Assembly (NCBI RefSeq): GCF_017876655.1
Contig: NZ_JAGIOK010000001.1
Span: forward strand, 1,550,001 to 1,614,000
Length of the DNA stretch: 64,000 nucleotides
Direction: 5' to 3'
DNA from: Microbacterium imperiale
Lineage (GTDB): Bacteria; Actinomycetota; Actinomycetes; Actinomycetales; Microbacteriaceae
Position 1 is the first letter of the stretch. Each line of letters starts with the position of its first letter. The notes below the pieces were generated by a model that was not told where the DNA came from, ran no database searches, and saw only the letters and a list, made by a program, of their open reading frames with translations. Made by a program: the position numbers and the translations under genes. Below are positions 20,575 to 28,263 of the stretch, in pieces.

Positions 20575-21762
20575 TCAGCGGGCTCCGAGCAGGTGCTCGG
20601 TCGCGAGTTGCTGCAGACGCACGAAACCGAAGCCGTGACCGCCGAGGTAGGCGTCGGCGTCGAAGTCCTCGTACGCCGAGCGGTCGGCGACGAAGTCGTC
20701 GTACGTCTCGCCCTCGCCGAAGGTCGGCTGCGACAGCTCCGCGACACGGGCCGCCTCGAGCGCCTCCTGCACCTCGGGGTCGGCGCGGAAGGCCTGGGCG
20801 CGCTCCTTCAGCAGCAGATAGGTGCGCATGTTGGCGGCGGCGGAGTCCCACACACCGGTCTCGTCCTCGGTGCGGCTCGGCTTGTAGTCGAAGTGGCGGG
20901 GGCCGTCGTAGGCCGGTCCGCCGTTCGGGCCGCCGTTCTCGAGCAGGTCGACGAGCGCGAACGCGTTGTGCAGGTCACCGTGACCGAAGACGAGGTCCTG
21001 GTCGTACTTGATGCCGCGCTGACCGTTGAGATCGATGTGGAAGAGCTTGCCGTGGTACAGCGCCTGCGCGATGCCGGCGGCGAAGTTCAGCCCCGCCATC
21101 TGCTCGTGGCCGACCTCGGGGTTCAGGCCCACGAGCTCGGGGCGCTCGAGCGAGTCGATGAAGGCGAGGGCGTGCCCGACAGTCGGCAGCAGGATGTCGC
21201 CGCGCGGCTCGTTCGGCTTCGGCTCGATCGCGAAGCGCAGGTTGTAGCCCTTCTCGACGACGTAGTCGCCGAGGAAGTTGACGGCCTCGCGGTAGCGCTC
21301 GAGCGCGGCGCGGACGTCCTTGGCGGAGTCGTACTCGGCCCCCTCGCGGCCGCCCCACATGACGAACGTCTCGGCGCCGAGCTCGGCGCCGAGGTCGATC
21401 TGGCGAAGGACCTTGCGGATGGCGAAGCGCCGGACCGACCGGTCGTTCGAGGTGAAGCCGCCGTCCTTGAAGACGGGAGCGCTGAAGAGGTTGGTGGTGA
21501 CCATCGGCACGGTCAGACCGGTGTCGGCGAGCGCGCCCTTCAGCCGGTCGATCTGCGTCTGGCGCTCGGCGTCGCTCGAGCCGAAGGGGAAGAGGTCGTC
21601 GTCGTGGAACGTCAGGCCGGCGGCGCCGAGCTCGGCGAGCTTCTCGACCGCGTGGACGACGTCGAGCGGGGGACGGGTGGGTCCGCCGAACGGGTCGGTG
21701 CCGTTGTAGCCGATGGTCCAGAGGCCGAACGTGAACTTGTCGGCCGGGGTCGGGGTGCGCAT
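20575..21762 (-). CDS. xylA: Xylose isomerase
   Basis: Converts D-xylose to D-xylulose in the cytoplasm, using two divalent metals. 395 residues, the actinobacterial (class I) length, starting [26 protein letters not shown]. Recognisable parts are the catalytic His region [57 protein letters not shown], the metal ligand motif [25 protein letters not shown], and [17 protein letters not shown] and [24 protein letters not shown] with the remaining ligands. It is divergent from the ROK regulator, with an inverted repeat in the 82-base gap. Confidence 0.98.
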   Translation of the reverse strand: MRTPTPADKFTFGLWTIGYNGTDPFGGPTRPPLDVVHAVEKLAELGAAGLTFHDDDLFPFGSSDAERQTQIDRLKGALADTGLTVPMVTTNLFSAPVFKDGGFTSNDRSVRRFAIRKVLRQIDLGAELGAETFVMWGGREGAEYDSAKDVRAALERYREAVNFLGDYVVEKGYNLRFAIEPKPNEPRGDILLPTVGHALAFIDSLERPELVGLNPEVGHEQMAGLNFAAGIAQALYHGKLFHIDLNGQRGIKYDQDLVFGHGDLHNAFALVDLLENGGPNGGPAYDGPRHFDYKPSRTEDETGVWDSAAANMRTYLLLKERAQAFRADPEVQEALEAARVAELSQPTFGEGETYDDFVADRSAYEDFDADAYLGGHGFGFVRLQQLATEHLLGAR

Positions 21763-21806
21763 GCGTGCTCCTTCGCGTCGATTGCTGCGACATCAGGTTA
21801 GGACTA

Positions 21807-21827
21807 TTTGTCTAGTGCGTCAACAAA
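21807..21827. promoter_or_regulatory. Candidate XylR operator in the xylA/ROK divergent gap
   Basis: TTTGT and ACAAA arms lie 11 bases apart in a stretch (21801-21830) that is AT-rich for this genome. Operators of ROK-type sugar repressors commonly have TTTGTT and AACAAA half-sites at this kind of spacing. It lies 18 bases before the regulator start and 45 bases before xylA, so one bound dimer could control both. The assignment is inferred from position and symmetry. Confidence 0.55.
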
Positions 21828-21844
21828 CCTGTTTCTCGTAGGCT

Positions 21845-23053
21845 GTGCGCGTGAGCATCGCCCCCGGCACCGCCGAACTCGTCCGTCGGGCGAACCTCGC
21901 GCGCATGCTGTCCGCGGTCCATCGGACCGGGCCGCTGTCGCGTGCGACGCTGACGGCGGACCTGGGGCTGAACCGTTCGACCATCGGGGCGCTCACGAGC
22001 GAGCTCGGCCGCCTGGGGCTGGTCACCGAGACCGCGGGTGCACCCGAGGGGCGCATCGGACGCCCCTCCCCGGTCATCAGCGCCCGCGGCGACGTCGTCG
22101 CGATCGCCGTGAACCCCGAGGTCGACGCCGTCACCGTCGCCGCCGTCGGGCTGGATCGGCGCGTGCACGCCCGGCACCGGGCGCCGTCGGCCAACCTGAT
22201 CACGCCCGCCGATCTCGCCGGCCTCATCGCGGCGACCGTCTCGCAATGGCGCGAAGACGCGCTGGCGGCGGCATCCGTCATCGGCGTCGGCATCGCCGTC
22301 CCGGGGCTCGTGCAGCCCGCGGACGGTCTCGTCGTGCACGCTCCCCACCTGCGCTGGACCGACGCTCCCCTCGCCGACCTCGTCTCGTCAGCGACCGGCC
22401 TGCCCACGACCGTGGGCAACGACGCGTCGTACGGCGCCCACGCGGAGTACCTCTTCGGCGCCGCGCGCGGGGTCACGGACGTCATCTACCTCAACGGCGG
22501 GGCGAGCGGCATCGGCGGCGGTCTCGTCGTCGGCGACGTGCTCGTCGGCGGGGCGCGCGGCCTGGCCGGCGAGTTCGGCCACAACCCCGCCGCCCTCGAG
22601 GATGCCGCCGACCGGCGCTCCGGAGCGCGCGGCGCCCTCGAGGACGAAGTGAGCCGGCACCGGCTGATCACGGCGCTCGGGGTCGCCGCGGCCGACGACG
22701 CGGAGCTGCGCACCGCGCTGCAGCGCAGCAGCAACCCCGCCGTCGTCGACGAGGTCGACCGCCAACGCCGCATCCTGGCGACGGCCGTCGCGAGCGCGGT
22801 GAACATCCTCGACCCGGCCGTCGTCGTCCTCGGCGGCTTCCTCGCCGCCCTGATCGAGACCGAGGTCGAACTGTTCGCCGCCGCGGTGGCGCGCCAGACC
22901 ATCGCCGGGTCGGCACCGCTCGTCCGCATCGCCGAGCTCGGCGACGACCGCCTGCTCATCGGCGCGGCCGAAGCGGCCTTCGCGGCCCTGCTGGACGACC
23001 CGGTCGCGACCATAGCGATCAGCGAGCCGGCGTCAAGCACGGGAACCGACTGA
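21845..23053 (+). CDS. ROK family transcriptional regulator (XylR-type)
   Basis: A 402-residue repressor, most likely of xylAB. The N-terminal winged helix (about residues 10-75) is VRRANLARMLSAVHRTGPLSRATLTADLGLNRSTIGALTSELGRLGLVTE. The ROK sugar-binding fold follows: IAVPGLVQPADGLVVHAPHLRW, TTVGNDASYGAHAEYLFGAARG and VIYLNGGASGIGGGLVVGD. The usual ROK zinc motif Cys-x-Cys-Gly-x-x-Gly-Cys-x-E is missing: the segment after GEFGHNPAA carries no cysteine. GTG start; a second GTG two codons later is also possible. The divergent position and shared operator make xylose control the best inference. Confidence 0.9.
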   Translation: MRVSIAPGTAELVRRANLARMLSAVHRTGPLSRATLTADLGLNRSTIGALTSELGRLGLVTETAGAPEGRIGRPSPVISARGDVVAIAVNPEVDAVTVAAVGLDRRVHARHRAPSANLITPADLAGLIAATVSQWREDALAAASVIGVGIAVPGLVQPADGLVVHAPHLRWTDAPLADLVSSATGLPTTVGNDASYGAHAEYLFGAARGVTDVIYLNGGASGIGGGLVVGDVLVGGARGLAGEFGHNPAALEDAADRRSGARGALEDEVSRHRLITALGVAAADDAELRTALQRSSNPAVVDEVDRQRRILATAVASAVNILDPAVVVLGGFLAALIETEVELFAAAVARQTIAGSAPLVRIAELGDDRLLIGAAEAAFAALLDDPVATIAISEPASSTGTD

Positions 23054-23121
23054 TACCCACCTCCTACGATCGGGGAGGCGCCGGCGACGGTGCCGCCCGT
23101 ACCCCCGAGAGAAACATCCGC

Positions 23122-23478
23122 ATGGCCTCCAGAACCGCCCGACCGACCGACCCACCGCTGCGGCAGCGCAACGCGCTGGCGCCCGGCATCCTCGGGGCCG
23201 CGACCCTCGTGGCCGGGATGGCGCTGATCGGCGGCGACGTGGCCGTCGTCGTCTCGTTCATCGTGACGATCCTCGCGCTCATCATCGCCTGGTTCGCCGT
23301 GCAGGCACGCCAGTGGTGGTGGGCCGTCGTCATGGCGGCGATCGCGATCGTGTGGAATCCGGTCGTCCCGTTCTCATTCGCGGCGCCGATCTGGCTGACC
23401 GCGCACGTCATCGCGGCGGCGGCGTTCCTGGCCGCCGGTGCGCTGATCTGGACCGAGCGCAGCGAGCCGGCCCCATGA
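23122..23478 (+). CDS. DUF6804 family membrane protein
   Basis: A 118-residue integral membrane protein with four hydrophobic helices. The family pattern QRNALAPGILGAATLVAGMALIGGDVAVVVSFIVTILALIIAWFAVQARQWWW, then AIVWNPVVPFSFAAPIWLTAHVIAAAAFLAAGALIW, is clear; the QARQWWW and WNPVVPF segments are characteristic. The ATG at 23122 (MASRTARPTDPPLRQRN) was chosen; no strong ribosome site is seen. Its stop overlaps the next start (ATGA), so it heads a coupled three-gene unit that ends with the BLUF photoreceptor. Confidence 0.85.
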   Translation: MASRTARPTDPPLRQRNALAPGILGAATLVAGMALIGGDVAVVVSFIVTILALIIAWFAVQARQWWWAVVMAAIAIVWNPVVPFSFAAPIWLTAHVIAAAAFLAAGALIWTERSEPAP

Positions 23479-23750
23479 GCTCGGCGACGCAGGCGGACGG
23501 CGCGGGCGCTTCGCGATCGGGCTCCGGCGTGGTGTGGGCCCGCGTCGAGGACGGCTTCCACGTCGGCAGCCGGATCGGCGAGTTCGTGGGCTACATCGAC
23601 CGTCAGCGCGACGGGCGGCACCTCGCGTACGACTCGCGCTCACAGTGCATCGGCGCGTTCGTCGAGCTCACCGACGCGATGCGCGCTCTCAGCAGTCCCC
23701 CGGCCCCGCCCGAGGACCGTCCGCCCGTCGACCTGTGGGAGGTCCGATGA
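23475..23750 (+). CDS. Small hypothetical protein, 91 residues
   Basis: Begins MSSATQADGAGASRSGSGVV and continues with a compact beta-rich core VWARVEDGFHVGSRIGEFVGYIDRQRDGRHLAYDSRSQCIGAFVELTDAMRALS, of a kind seen as short conserved proteins in Microbacteriaceae. There is no signal peptide or membrane helix. The start overlaps the DUF6804 stop and the stop overlaps the BLUF start, each by 4 bases, so it is very likely expressed with both. Function not known. Confidence 0.78.
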   Translation: MSSATQADGAGASRSGSGVVWARVEDGFHVGSRIGEFVGYIDRQRDGRHLAYDSRSQCIGAFVELTDAMRALSSPPAPPEDRPPVDLWEVR

Positions 23751-24208
23751 CATCGACACCCGGCGATCTGCTGTCGGTGCTCTACACGAGCACCGCCCGC
23801 GCCCCCTTCGGCGACGACGAGCTGCGGTGGCTGCTCGAGCAGAGCCGAGCGTCCAATGCCGCCCGAGACCTCACGGGGATGCTGCTGTACCGTGGCGGTC
23901 GGTTCGTCCAGGTGCTCGAAGGACCCGAGGCCGCGGTGCGCGCGCTGATCGAGCGCATCGGCCGCGACCCCCGGCACGACGGCATGCGGGTGCTCATCGA
24001 GCAGCCGATCGAGCACCGCGAGTTCGCCGAGTGGACGATGGGCTACCAGCCGATCGCCGAGACGACCGGGGTCGCGCCCGCCGGGTTCCGCGACACGTTC
24101 GACGACCTCGAGAGCCGAGACGACCCGAGCGCGACGCTCCGGGCGGCGCGCGAGCTCAGCCTGTGGTTCCGGGTGCGCCAGCGCAGAGCGGGCGCGGACG
24201 CGGGCTGA
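23747..24208 (+). CDS. BLUF-domain blue-light photoreceptor
   Basis: A 153-residue stand-alone BLUF protein that binds FAD and signals blue light by rearranging hydrogen bonds around the flavin. The three key residues are present: Tyr13 (LLSVLYTST), Asn37 (SRASNAARDLTGMLLY) and Gln55 (RFVQVLEGPEAAV). The signature EWTMGYQPI near residue 100 is also family-like. The C-terminal 40 residues are helical and charged, with no second domain, so output must be through protein contact, perhaps with the 91-residue protein encoded immediately upstream. The start overlaps that gene by 4 bases. Confidence 0.93.
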   Translation: MTSTPGDLLSVLYTSTARAPFGDDELRWLLEQSRASNAARDLTGMLLYRGGRFVQVLEGPEAAVRALIERIGRDPRHDGMRVLIEQPIEHREFAEWTMGYQPIAETTGVAPAGFRDTFDDLESRDDPSATLRAARELSLWFRVRQRRAGADAG

Positions 24209-24229
24209 CCCGGCATCCGCGCCCGCTCT
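24185..24229. terminator. Hairpin at the end of the BLUF gene
   Basis: Arms AGAGCGGGCGCGGA and TCCGCGCCCGCTCT (14 base pairs) surround the BLUF stop codon. It lies between the convergent BLUF and DUF3072 genes and probably stops both transcripts. Confidence 0.75.
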
Positions 24230-24250
24230 CGTGCGCTGGGTGAGGAACCG

Positions 24251-24622
24251 TCAGGATGCCTCGCCGCGGCCGGTCGCGTTCTGCAGGCGGTCGATCTGCT
24301 CCGAGGCCTCGGCCTTGGTCAGGCTCGCGGGCAGCTCCTCGCCGGCCTCGCGGGCGAGGGTGTCGAGGTAGCTGCGCTGCGGTCCCGTCATGGGCTCGTC
24401 GCCGGTCACCCAGGTGTCGGGATCCTTCACGGGCGATCCGACGCCGCCGCCCTCGGGTCCGCCGAGGGTCTCGTCACCCGCAGCACCCGACGCCGCCGGG
24501 GGCGTGGGGGCACCGGGCTCGGCGGGAGCCGGGGTCGTGGGCTCGGCCGGAACGGGGACGGTCGGCTCGGCGGGGGCGGGGAACGTCGGCTCGTCGGGGG
24601 TGGGGATGCTCTGATCGCTCAT
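24251..24622 (-). CDS. DUF3072 domain protein
   Basis: A 123-residue protein. Residues 1-50 are a Pro-rich repeat region of the form EPT-PAPAEP repeated four or five times. The C-terminal DUF3072 domain reads DPDTWVTGDEPMTGPQRSYLDTLAREAGEELPASLTKAEASEQIDRLQNATGRG, with the typical SAP-like helix pair that starts at MTGPQRSYL. DUF3072 is small, cytosolic and of unknown function; a nucleic-acid link has been suspected from its resemblance to Lsr2/SAP tails. Convergent with the BLUF gene. Confidence 0.9.
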   Translation of the reverse strand: MSDQSIPTPDEPTFPAPAEPTVPVPAEPTTPAPAEPGAPTPPAASGAAGDETLGGPEGGGVGSPVKDPDTWVTGDEPMTGPQRSYLDTLAREAGEELPASLTKAEASEQIDRLQNATGRGEAS

Positions 24623-24684
24623 CCTCCGACGCTACGGCGATCACGCGATGATGCCGAGGCACTTGCGCATCCGCAAGAAGCCAC

Positions 24685-25080
24685 TCAACCCGCCGCGAGC
24701 AGGCGGACGAACACGCGCAACGCCGAAGCCCGCGCCGGTGGGTCCCACCCCGCCCACGCGAGGGCGAGGGCGGTGACCGTGGCGGGGTCGTCGTTGAGGT
24801 AGGCCGCGATCATCCGTGCGACCAGCAGCTCGGCACTCGACGCATGGGCGGTCACCTCGGGCCGCCACACCTGGTCGGGCGGCGTCGCGGCGGTGGCCGC
24901 CCGACGGTCACCCGCGGTGACGGCGAGCGCGGTGACGATCTGCACCTCGCGACGGCGCCCGTGGCCGGCGTGCCGGAGCACCCACCGCTCGACGTCACCG
25001 CTGCCGGGCGACTGCAGCGCGATGGCCAGCTCGGCGAGCGCCATGTGAGCGAGCGGACCGATCGGGGGCGGGGTCGGCAC
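24685..25080 (-). CDS. Hypothetical protein, about 131 residues
   Basis: Not recognised. The GTG start gives VPTPPPIGPLAHMALAELAIALQ; an ATG 12 codons later is an alternative. The body is alpha-helical (VERWVLRHAGHGRRREVQIVTALAVTAGDRR, ELLVARMIAAYLNDDPATVTALALAWAGWDPPARASALRVFVRLLAAG) with no signal peptide or clear membrane helix. GC3 bias supports coding on this strand. It has no close co-directional neighbour apart from the DUF3072 gene 62 bases on. Confidence 0.55.
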   Translation of the reverse strand: MPTPPPIGPLAHMALAELAIALQSPGSGDVERWVLRHAGHGRRREVQIVTALAVTAGDRRAATAATPPDQVWRPEVTAHASSAELLVARMIAAYLNDDPATVTALALAWAGWDPPARASALRVFVRLLAAG

Positions 25081-25456
25081 ACGCGCATTGTGCCAGCCCG
25101 GGCGGGGGCAGGGCCAGTGCCGCCGGGCGACCGACGTCGCCGCCGCACGCGAGGCCGCAACGAAGAAGACCCGGTCTCGAGGACGCCGTTCGGGCAACGT
25201 CCCCGTGACCGGGTGCTCTTCGATCATGGGCGAGTCGGCGCAAGATCAGCGCAACAGCGTCATCACATCACCTCAAGAAACCCGCAAGGTCGGTCGTGCG
25301 CATGGTCGCGCACGCGGTTTTCGCCGCTCGACGCAACACCTTGCGCTCCGGCCGCGCGCTTTCCAGGCTGGAGACACCGCCGATGCAGCGGAGTCACATC
25401 ACGATTCGATCGGGCGAGCGCCGGACCCCGGCGAGCGCCCCCGGAAGGAGACCGCC

Positions 25457-25648
25457 ATGGCAGATGTCAGGAACGAGCACGGCCCCGAGGTTCCGGTCGC
25501 GGATGCCGTCGAGCAGGACCTCGCCGCCGACGCGGCATCCGTCGTCCCCCCGGCGACCCCCGCGGCGACGCCCGAGGCGGATCCCGCCGACGTCTGGGAA
25601 CAGCAGCAGGAGGTTCCGGCCGAGGACGACGAGCACCCGCTGGGCTGA
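25457..25648 (+). CDS. Small acidic protein, 63 residues
   Basis: MADVRNEHGPEVPVADAVEQ begins a 63-residue, highly acidic and Pro/Ala-rich protein ending QQQEVPAEDDEHPLG. GGAAGGAG lies 7 bases before the ATG, a strong ribosome site. It looks intrinsically disordered, without hydrophobic segments. A terminator hairpin follows at 25673. The role is unknown; similar short acidic proteins are common in Microbacterium. Confidence 0.7.
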   Translation: MADVRNEHGPEVPVADAVEQDLAADAASVVPPATPAATPEADPADVWEQQQEVPAEDDEHPLG

Positions 25649-25672
25649 CGCGCGCACGAGCCGAGACGAGAA

Positions 25673-25703
25673 GGAGCCTGCCCCCGGATGGGTGGCAGGC
25701 TCC
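25673..25703. terminator. Terminator hairpin between convergent small genes
   Basis: Ten-base arms GGAGCCTGCC and GGCAGGCTCC with an 11-base loop, 25 bases after the stop of the small acidic gene and 35 bases beyond the end of the opposing His-rich gene. Confidence 0.8.
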
Positions 25704-25737
25704 GTCGTTCGCGGATCGGCGTTGGCGCCGGACCCGC

Positions 25738-25893
25738 TCAGTGCTCGTCGTAGTGGTCGCCGTGGGGCGCGTGACGGTGGCCGTCGTGGACGTAGTCGAC
25801 GTGGTCGTCGTGCTGGACGCTCTCGTGTCCGCACTCGGCGCCGTGGGTGTGCTCGTCGAGGGTGTGCTCGGCGTGGGTCTCGGTCGTGCTCAT
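25738..25893 (-). CDS. His-rich putative zinc-binding protein, 51 residues
   Basis: MSTTETHAEHTLDEHTHGAE begins a 51-residue protein with 13 His plus one Cys and many Asp/Glu residues, in motifs such as HTHGAECGHESVQHDDH and HDGHRHAPHGDHYDEH. Databases often call such proteins zinc transporter permease, which is wrong: there is no membrane helix. It should bind several zinc or nickel ions and act as a buffer or chaperone. The start at 25893 follows GGAGGCAG; codons upstream in the same frame are likely not translated. The SmtB-type repressor gene lies 106 bases upstream, with an operator-like site between. Confidence 0.82.
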   Translation of the reverse strand: MSTTETHAEHTLDEHTHGAECGHESVQHDDHVDYVHDGHRHAPHGDHYDEH

Positions 25894-25948
25894 GATCTGC
25901 CTCCAGAACGATCGGGGCCGCGGCGCGGCCGGAACGAGTCCAGCAGAC

Positions 25949-25974
25949 CATATACATAAGCCCATTGCAATATG
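25949..25974. promoter_or_regulatory. Candidate SmtB operator upstream of the His-rich gene
   Basis: CATAT and ATATG arms are 16 bases apart in a conspicuously AT-rich island (CATATACATAAG...CAATATG). The same CATAT/ATATG elements occur at the start of the repressor gene 300 bases away. The spacing is unlike the compact site at 26276, so only the shared motif supports it. Confidence 0.45.
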
Positions 25975-25999
25975 TGCAGCTAACTGAGACCGATTCTCG

Positions 26000-26281
26000 T
26001 CACCGCTCGAGTGCGTGCTTCACGGCATCCTCGACGATGTGGGCGACGTGGAGGTCGGCGACCGCGTAGTGCGCCTCGCGGCCCGAGCGCTGCACCGAGA
26101 CCAGCCCCGCCGAGCGCAGGGTGCGCAGATGCTGCGACACGAGCGGCTGCGACAGACCGCTCGCCGTCGCCAGATGACCGACGGTGGCCGGGCCGTCCGC
26201 CAGCAGCTGGAGGATCCGCAGCCGCGACGACGACGAGAGCGCCTTGAACAGTTCGGCGACCGGCTCGAGCTCCTCGTTCAT
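26000..26281 (-). CDS. ArsR/SmtB family zinc-sensing repressor
   Basis: A 93-residue winged-helix metal sensor. Recognition helix region: TVGHLATASGLSQPLVSQHLRTLRSAGLVSVQRSGREAHYAV. The last helix carries D76-x-H78-x10-H89-x-x-E92, an exact match to the alpha-5 zinc site of SmtB, CzrA and related proteins, while the alpha-3N cysteine site is absent. Zinc (or cobalt) binding is expected to release it from DNA. Its own ATG is embedded in a perfect 12-base palindrome, so it should autoregulate. The downstream His-rich protein is the likely second target. Confidence 0.93.
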   Translation of the reverse strand: MNEELEPVAELFKALSSSSRLRILQLLADGPATVGHLATASGLSQPLVSQHLRTLRSAGLVSVQRSGREAHYAVADLHVAHIVEDAVKHALER

Positions 26282-26291
26282 ATGAACATAT
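26276..26291. promoter_or_regulatory. Palindromic operator over the SmtB-type gene start
   Basis: GTTCATATGAAC (26276-26287) is a perfect 12-base palindrome containing the start codon of the repressor, and overlaps ATATGAACATAT (26280-26291), a second inverted repeat. TGAA/TTCA-rich sites of this type are typical for SmtB-family repressors. Autoregulation is inferred. Confidence 0.65.
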
Positions 26292-26347
26292 AAGCACCAG
26301 CCGATACGATTGCTCGCCGAGCGACGTCTCGCGGACCGCGACTCGGC

Positions 26348-26728
26348 TCACGCCGGCCGCGTACCGCCGACCTCGCAGCCGCTCTCCCCCTCGGCGGTCG
26401 TCGCGCGTCGCGACGTGAACAGGGACGGATGCCGCTGCGGCAGCGACGACCGCGCATGCGTCACCGCCACCGCGACGAACGCGAGGATCAGCGCGACCGC
26501 CACGACGCCGGCGAAGGCGACGACCCGCAGCACCCGCTCCTCCCAGCCCCACCCGAACGGGAGCACCACGGCGACCGCCAGTGCGACGCCGAGCACCAGG
26601 CCGACGGCGACCGGCCCCTGCACGCGACGGCGCACGGCGCGCCACTGCGCCCGGGTGATCGCGGGGTCGACGACGACGTCGGCGTCCCACCGGCGGACCC
26701 GGCGGCTCACCTTCTCGTGAATGGACAT
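26348..26728 (-). CDS. Small membrane protein, 126 residues
   Basis: Hypothetical. MSIHEKVSRRVRRWDADVVVDPAITRAQWRAVRRRVQGPV is a basic cytoplasmic N terminus, followed by two hydrophobic helices (AVGLVLGVALAVAVVLPFGWGWE and VLRVVAFAGVVAVALILAFVAVAVTHA) and a short polar tail. It is divergent from maltokinase, with 157 bases between the starts. No family assignment. Confidence 0.7.
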   Translation of the reverse strand: MSIHEKVSRRVRRWDADVVVDPAITRAQWRAVRRRVQGPVAVGLVLGVALAVAVVLPFGWGWEERVLRVVAFAGVVAVALILAFVAVAVTHARSSLPQRHPSLFTSRRATTAEGESGCEVGGTRPA

Positions 26729-26885
26729 GCGGACCTCCGCGGGCCTGACGTTCGGTTGCTCCCGGTGGCACTATCGGCCGGAATGCGCCGAATGTGCGCG
26801 CGGCGCGCCCGGATCGGCAATACGCCTCTCACGGCCGCGCGTCCAGCCCTTTCCCCTGTCGAATCCGGCAGGCCAGGGTGGGACC

Positions 26886-28127
26886 GTGCGATTGACAGAC
26901 GAACTCGGCGCCTGGGTGGCGCGACAGCGGTGGTACGCCGGCAAGAGCCACGAGCCGCGGTTCCGGATCCTCGACGCGCAGCCGGCCCCCGAGGCGACGC
27001 GCTACCTGCTCATGGATGACGCGGGGTCGCTCCCGACGCTGTACAACGTCCCGCTCGTGCACCTGCCGGCGACGGACCACCCCGACGCGGTGATCGCGCA
27101 CGACGACGGCGGCGTGCTCGTCGACGCCGTCCGGCATCCCGGCTTCACGGTCGGACTGCTGGCCGAGATGGGAGTCGACGTCAGTCGCGTGACGGGCTCG
27201 CGCGTGCTGACGGGTGAGCAGTCCAACACCTCGATCGTCTACGACGTCGATGGCGAGCCCACGATCATCCTCAAGCTCTTCCGCACGCTCCACCACGGCG
27301 AGAATCCCGACGTCACCGTGCAGCGCGTGCTCAGCGACGCCGGATCGCCCTACGTTCCGCGCTTCTACGGCAGCCTCGACGCCTCGTGGCCCGACGTCGG
27401 ACGCGCGTCCGGCTCGGCCAGCGGCACCCTCGGCTTCGCGCAGGAGTTCCTCCGCGGTGTCCGCGACGGCTGGGCGGTCGCCCTCGACGCCGCACGCGAG
27501 GGCCGCGATTTCACCGACGCCGCCAGCGATCTCGGCCGCGCGGTCGCGGGAGTCCACGGCGCGCTGGGCGCGGCCCTCGAGACGAAGGATGCCGGCGCCG
27601 ACGAGGTCGCCGCGACGGGCAACGCGTGGCAGCGACGGCTGTCGATCGCAGCATCCGAGGTTCCCGCTGTCGCCGAGCGCGTCGACGCGATCCGCGCCGT
27701 GTACGAGACCGCCCTCGCACGTCCCTGGCCGCTCCTGCAGCGCATCCACGGCGACCTCCACCTCGGTCAGGTGCTCGCCGTGCCCCACGGCGGATGGCGC
27801 ATCGTCGACTTCGAGGGCGAGCCGCTGCGCCCCATGGCGGAGCGCGCGATCCCCGACCTGCCCCCGCGCGACGTCGCCGGCATGCTGCGCTCGTTCGACT
27901 ACGCCGGCGCGGTCGGCGCAGGCCCCGACGCGAGCGAGTGGGCCGCGGCCTGCCGCGACGCTTTCGTCGCGGCGTACGTCGAGGCCCCTGGCGCCGTCGC
28001 GCTGGACCCCGTTCTGCTGCGGGCGCTGGTGCTCGACAAGGCCGTGTACGAGTCGATCTACGAGGCTCGGAACCGCCCGGACTGGCTGCCGGTGCCCCTG
28101 GCGGGCATCGACGCCGCCCTCGCCTGA
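26886..28127 (+). CDS. mak: Maltokinase (Pep2/Mak-type)
   Basis: Phosphorylates maltose to maltose 1-phosphate with ATP; in Actinobacteria the usual partner is TreS, which supplies maltose from trehalose, and GlgE then uses the product. 413 residues from the GTG (VRLTDELGAWVARQRWYAGKSHEP), somewhat short for the family (about 440). The N-terminal WYAGK motif, the phosphate-binding area VLTGEQSNTSIVYDV...IILKLFRTL, the catalytic loop LLQRIHGDLHLGQVL and the metal motif IVDFEGEPLRPMAERAIPDLPPRDVAGMLRSFDYA are all there. The treS-type gene is convergent immediately downstream. No GlgE is visible in the window. Confidence 0.93.
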   Translation: MRLTDELGAWVARQRWYAGKSHEPRFRILDAQPAPEATRYLLMDDAGSLPTLYNVPLVHLPATDHPDAVIAHDDGGVLVDAVRHPGFTVGLLAEMGVDVSRVTGSRVLTGEQSNTSIVYDVDGEPTIILKLFRTLHHGENPDVTVQRVLSDAGSPYVPRFYGSLDASWPDVGRASGSASGTLGFAQEFLRGVRDGWAVALDAAREGRDFTDAASDLGRAVAGVHGALGAALETKDAGADEVAATGNAWQRRLSIAASEVPAVAERVDAIRAVYETALARPWPLLQRIHGDLHLGQVLAVPHGGWRIVDFEGEPLRPMAERAIPDLPPRDVAGMLRSFDYAGAVGAGPDASEWAAACRDAFVAAYVEAPGAVALDPVLLRALVLDKAVYESIYEARNRPDWLPVPLAGIDAALA

Positions 28128-28186
28128 GCCCCGCCCGGGGCCCCGTGATCACCCGTCGCGCTACGTCCGTCGGACCCCCGGTGCGG

Positions 28187-28217
28187 GTGAGGCGGCGCCA
28201 TCGCGGCGCGGCCTCAC
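28187..28217. terminator. Hairpin between maltokinase and treS
   Basis: GTGAGGC and GCCTCAC arms with a GC-rich interior (GGCGCC/GGCGC) lie in the 136-base gap between the two convergent stops. No T-tract. Confidence 0.45.
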
Positions 28218-28263
28218 TCGCCGCGCCGATCCGACAGGTGTATCCGCGGGGCAGGCGCCAGGA

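Noticed and set aside
25738-25965. Zinc transporter permease of 75 residues
   Set aside because: The longer frame's first 24 residues lack a ribosome site and the protein has no membrane helix; the 51-residue start after GGAGGCAG is better.
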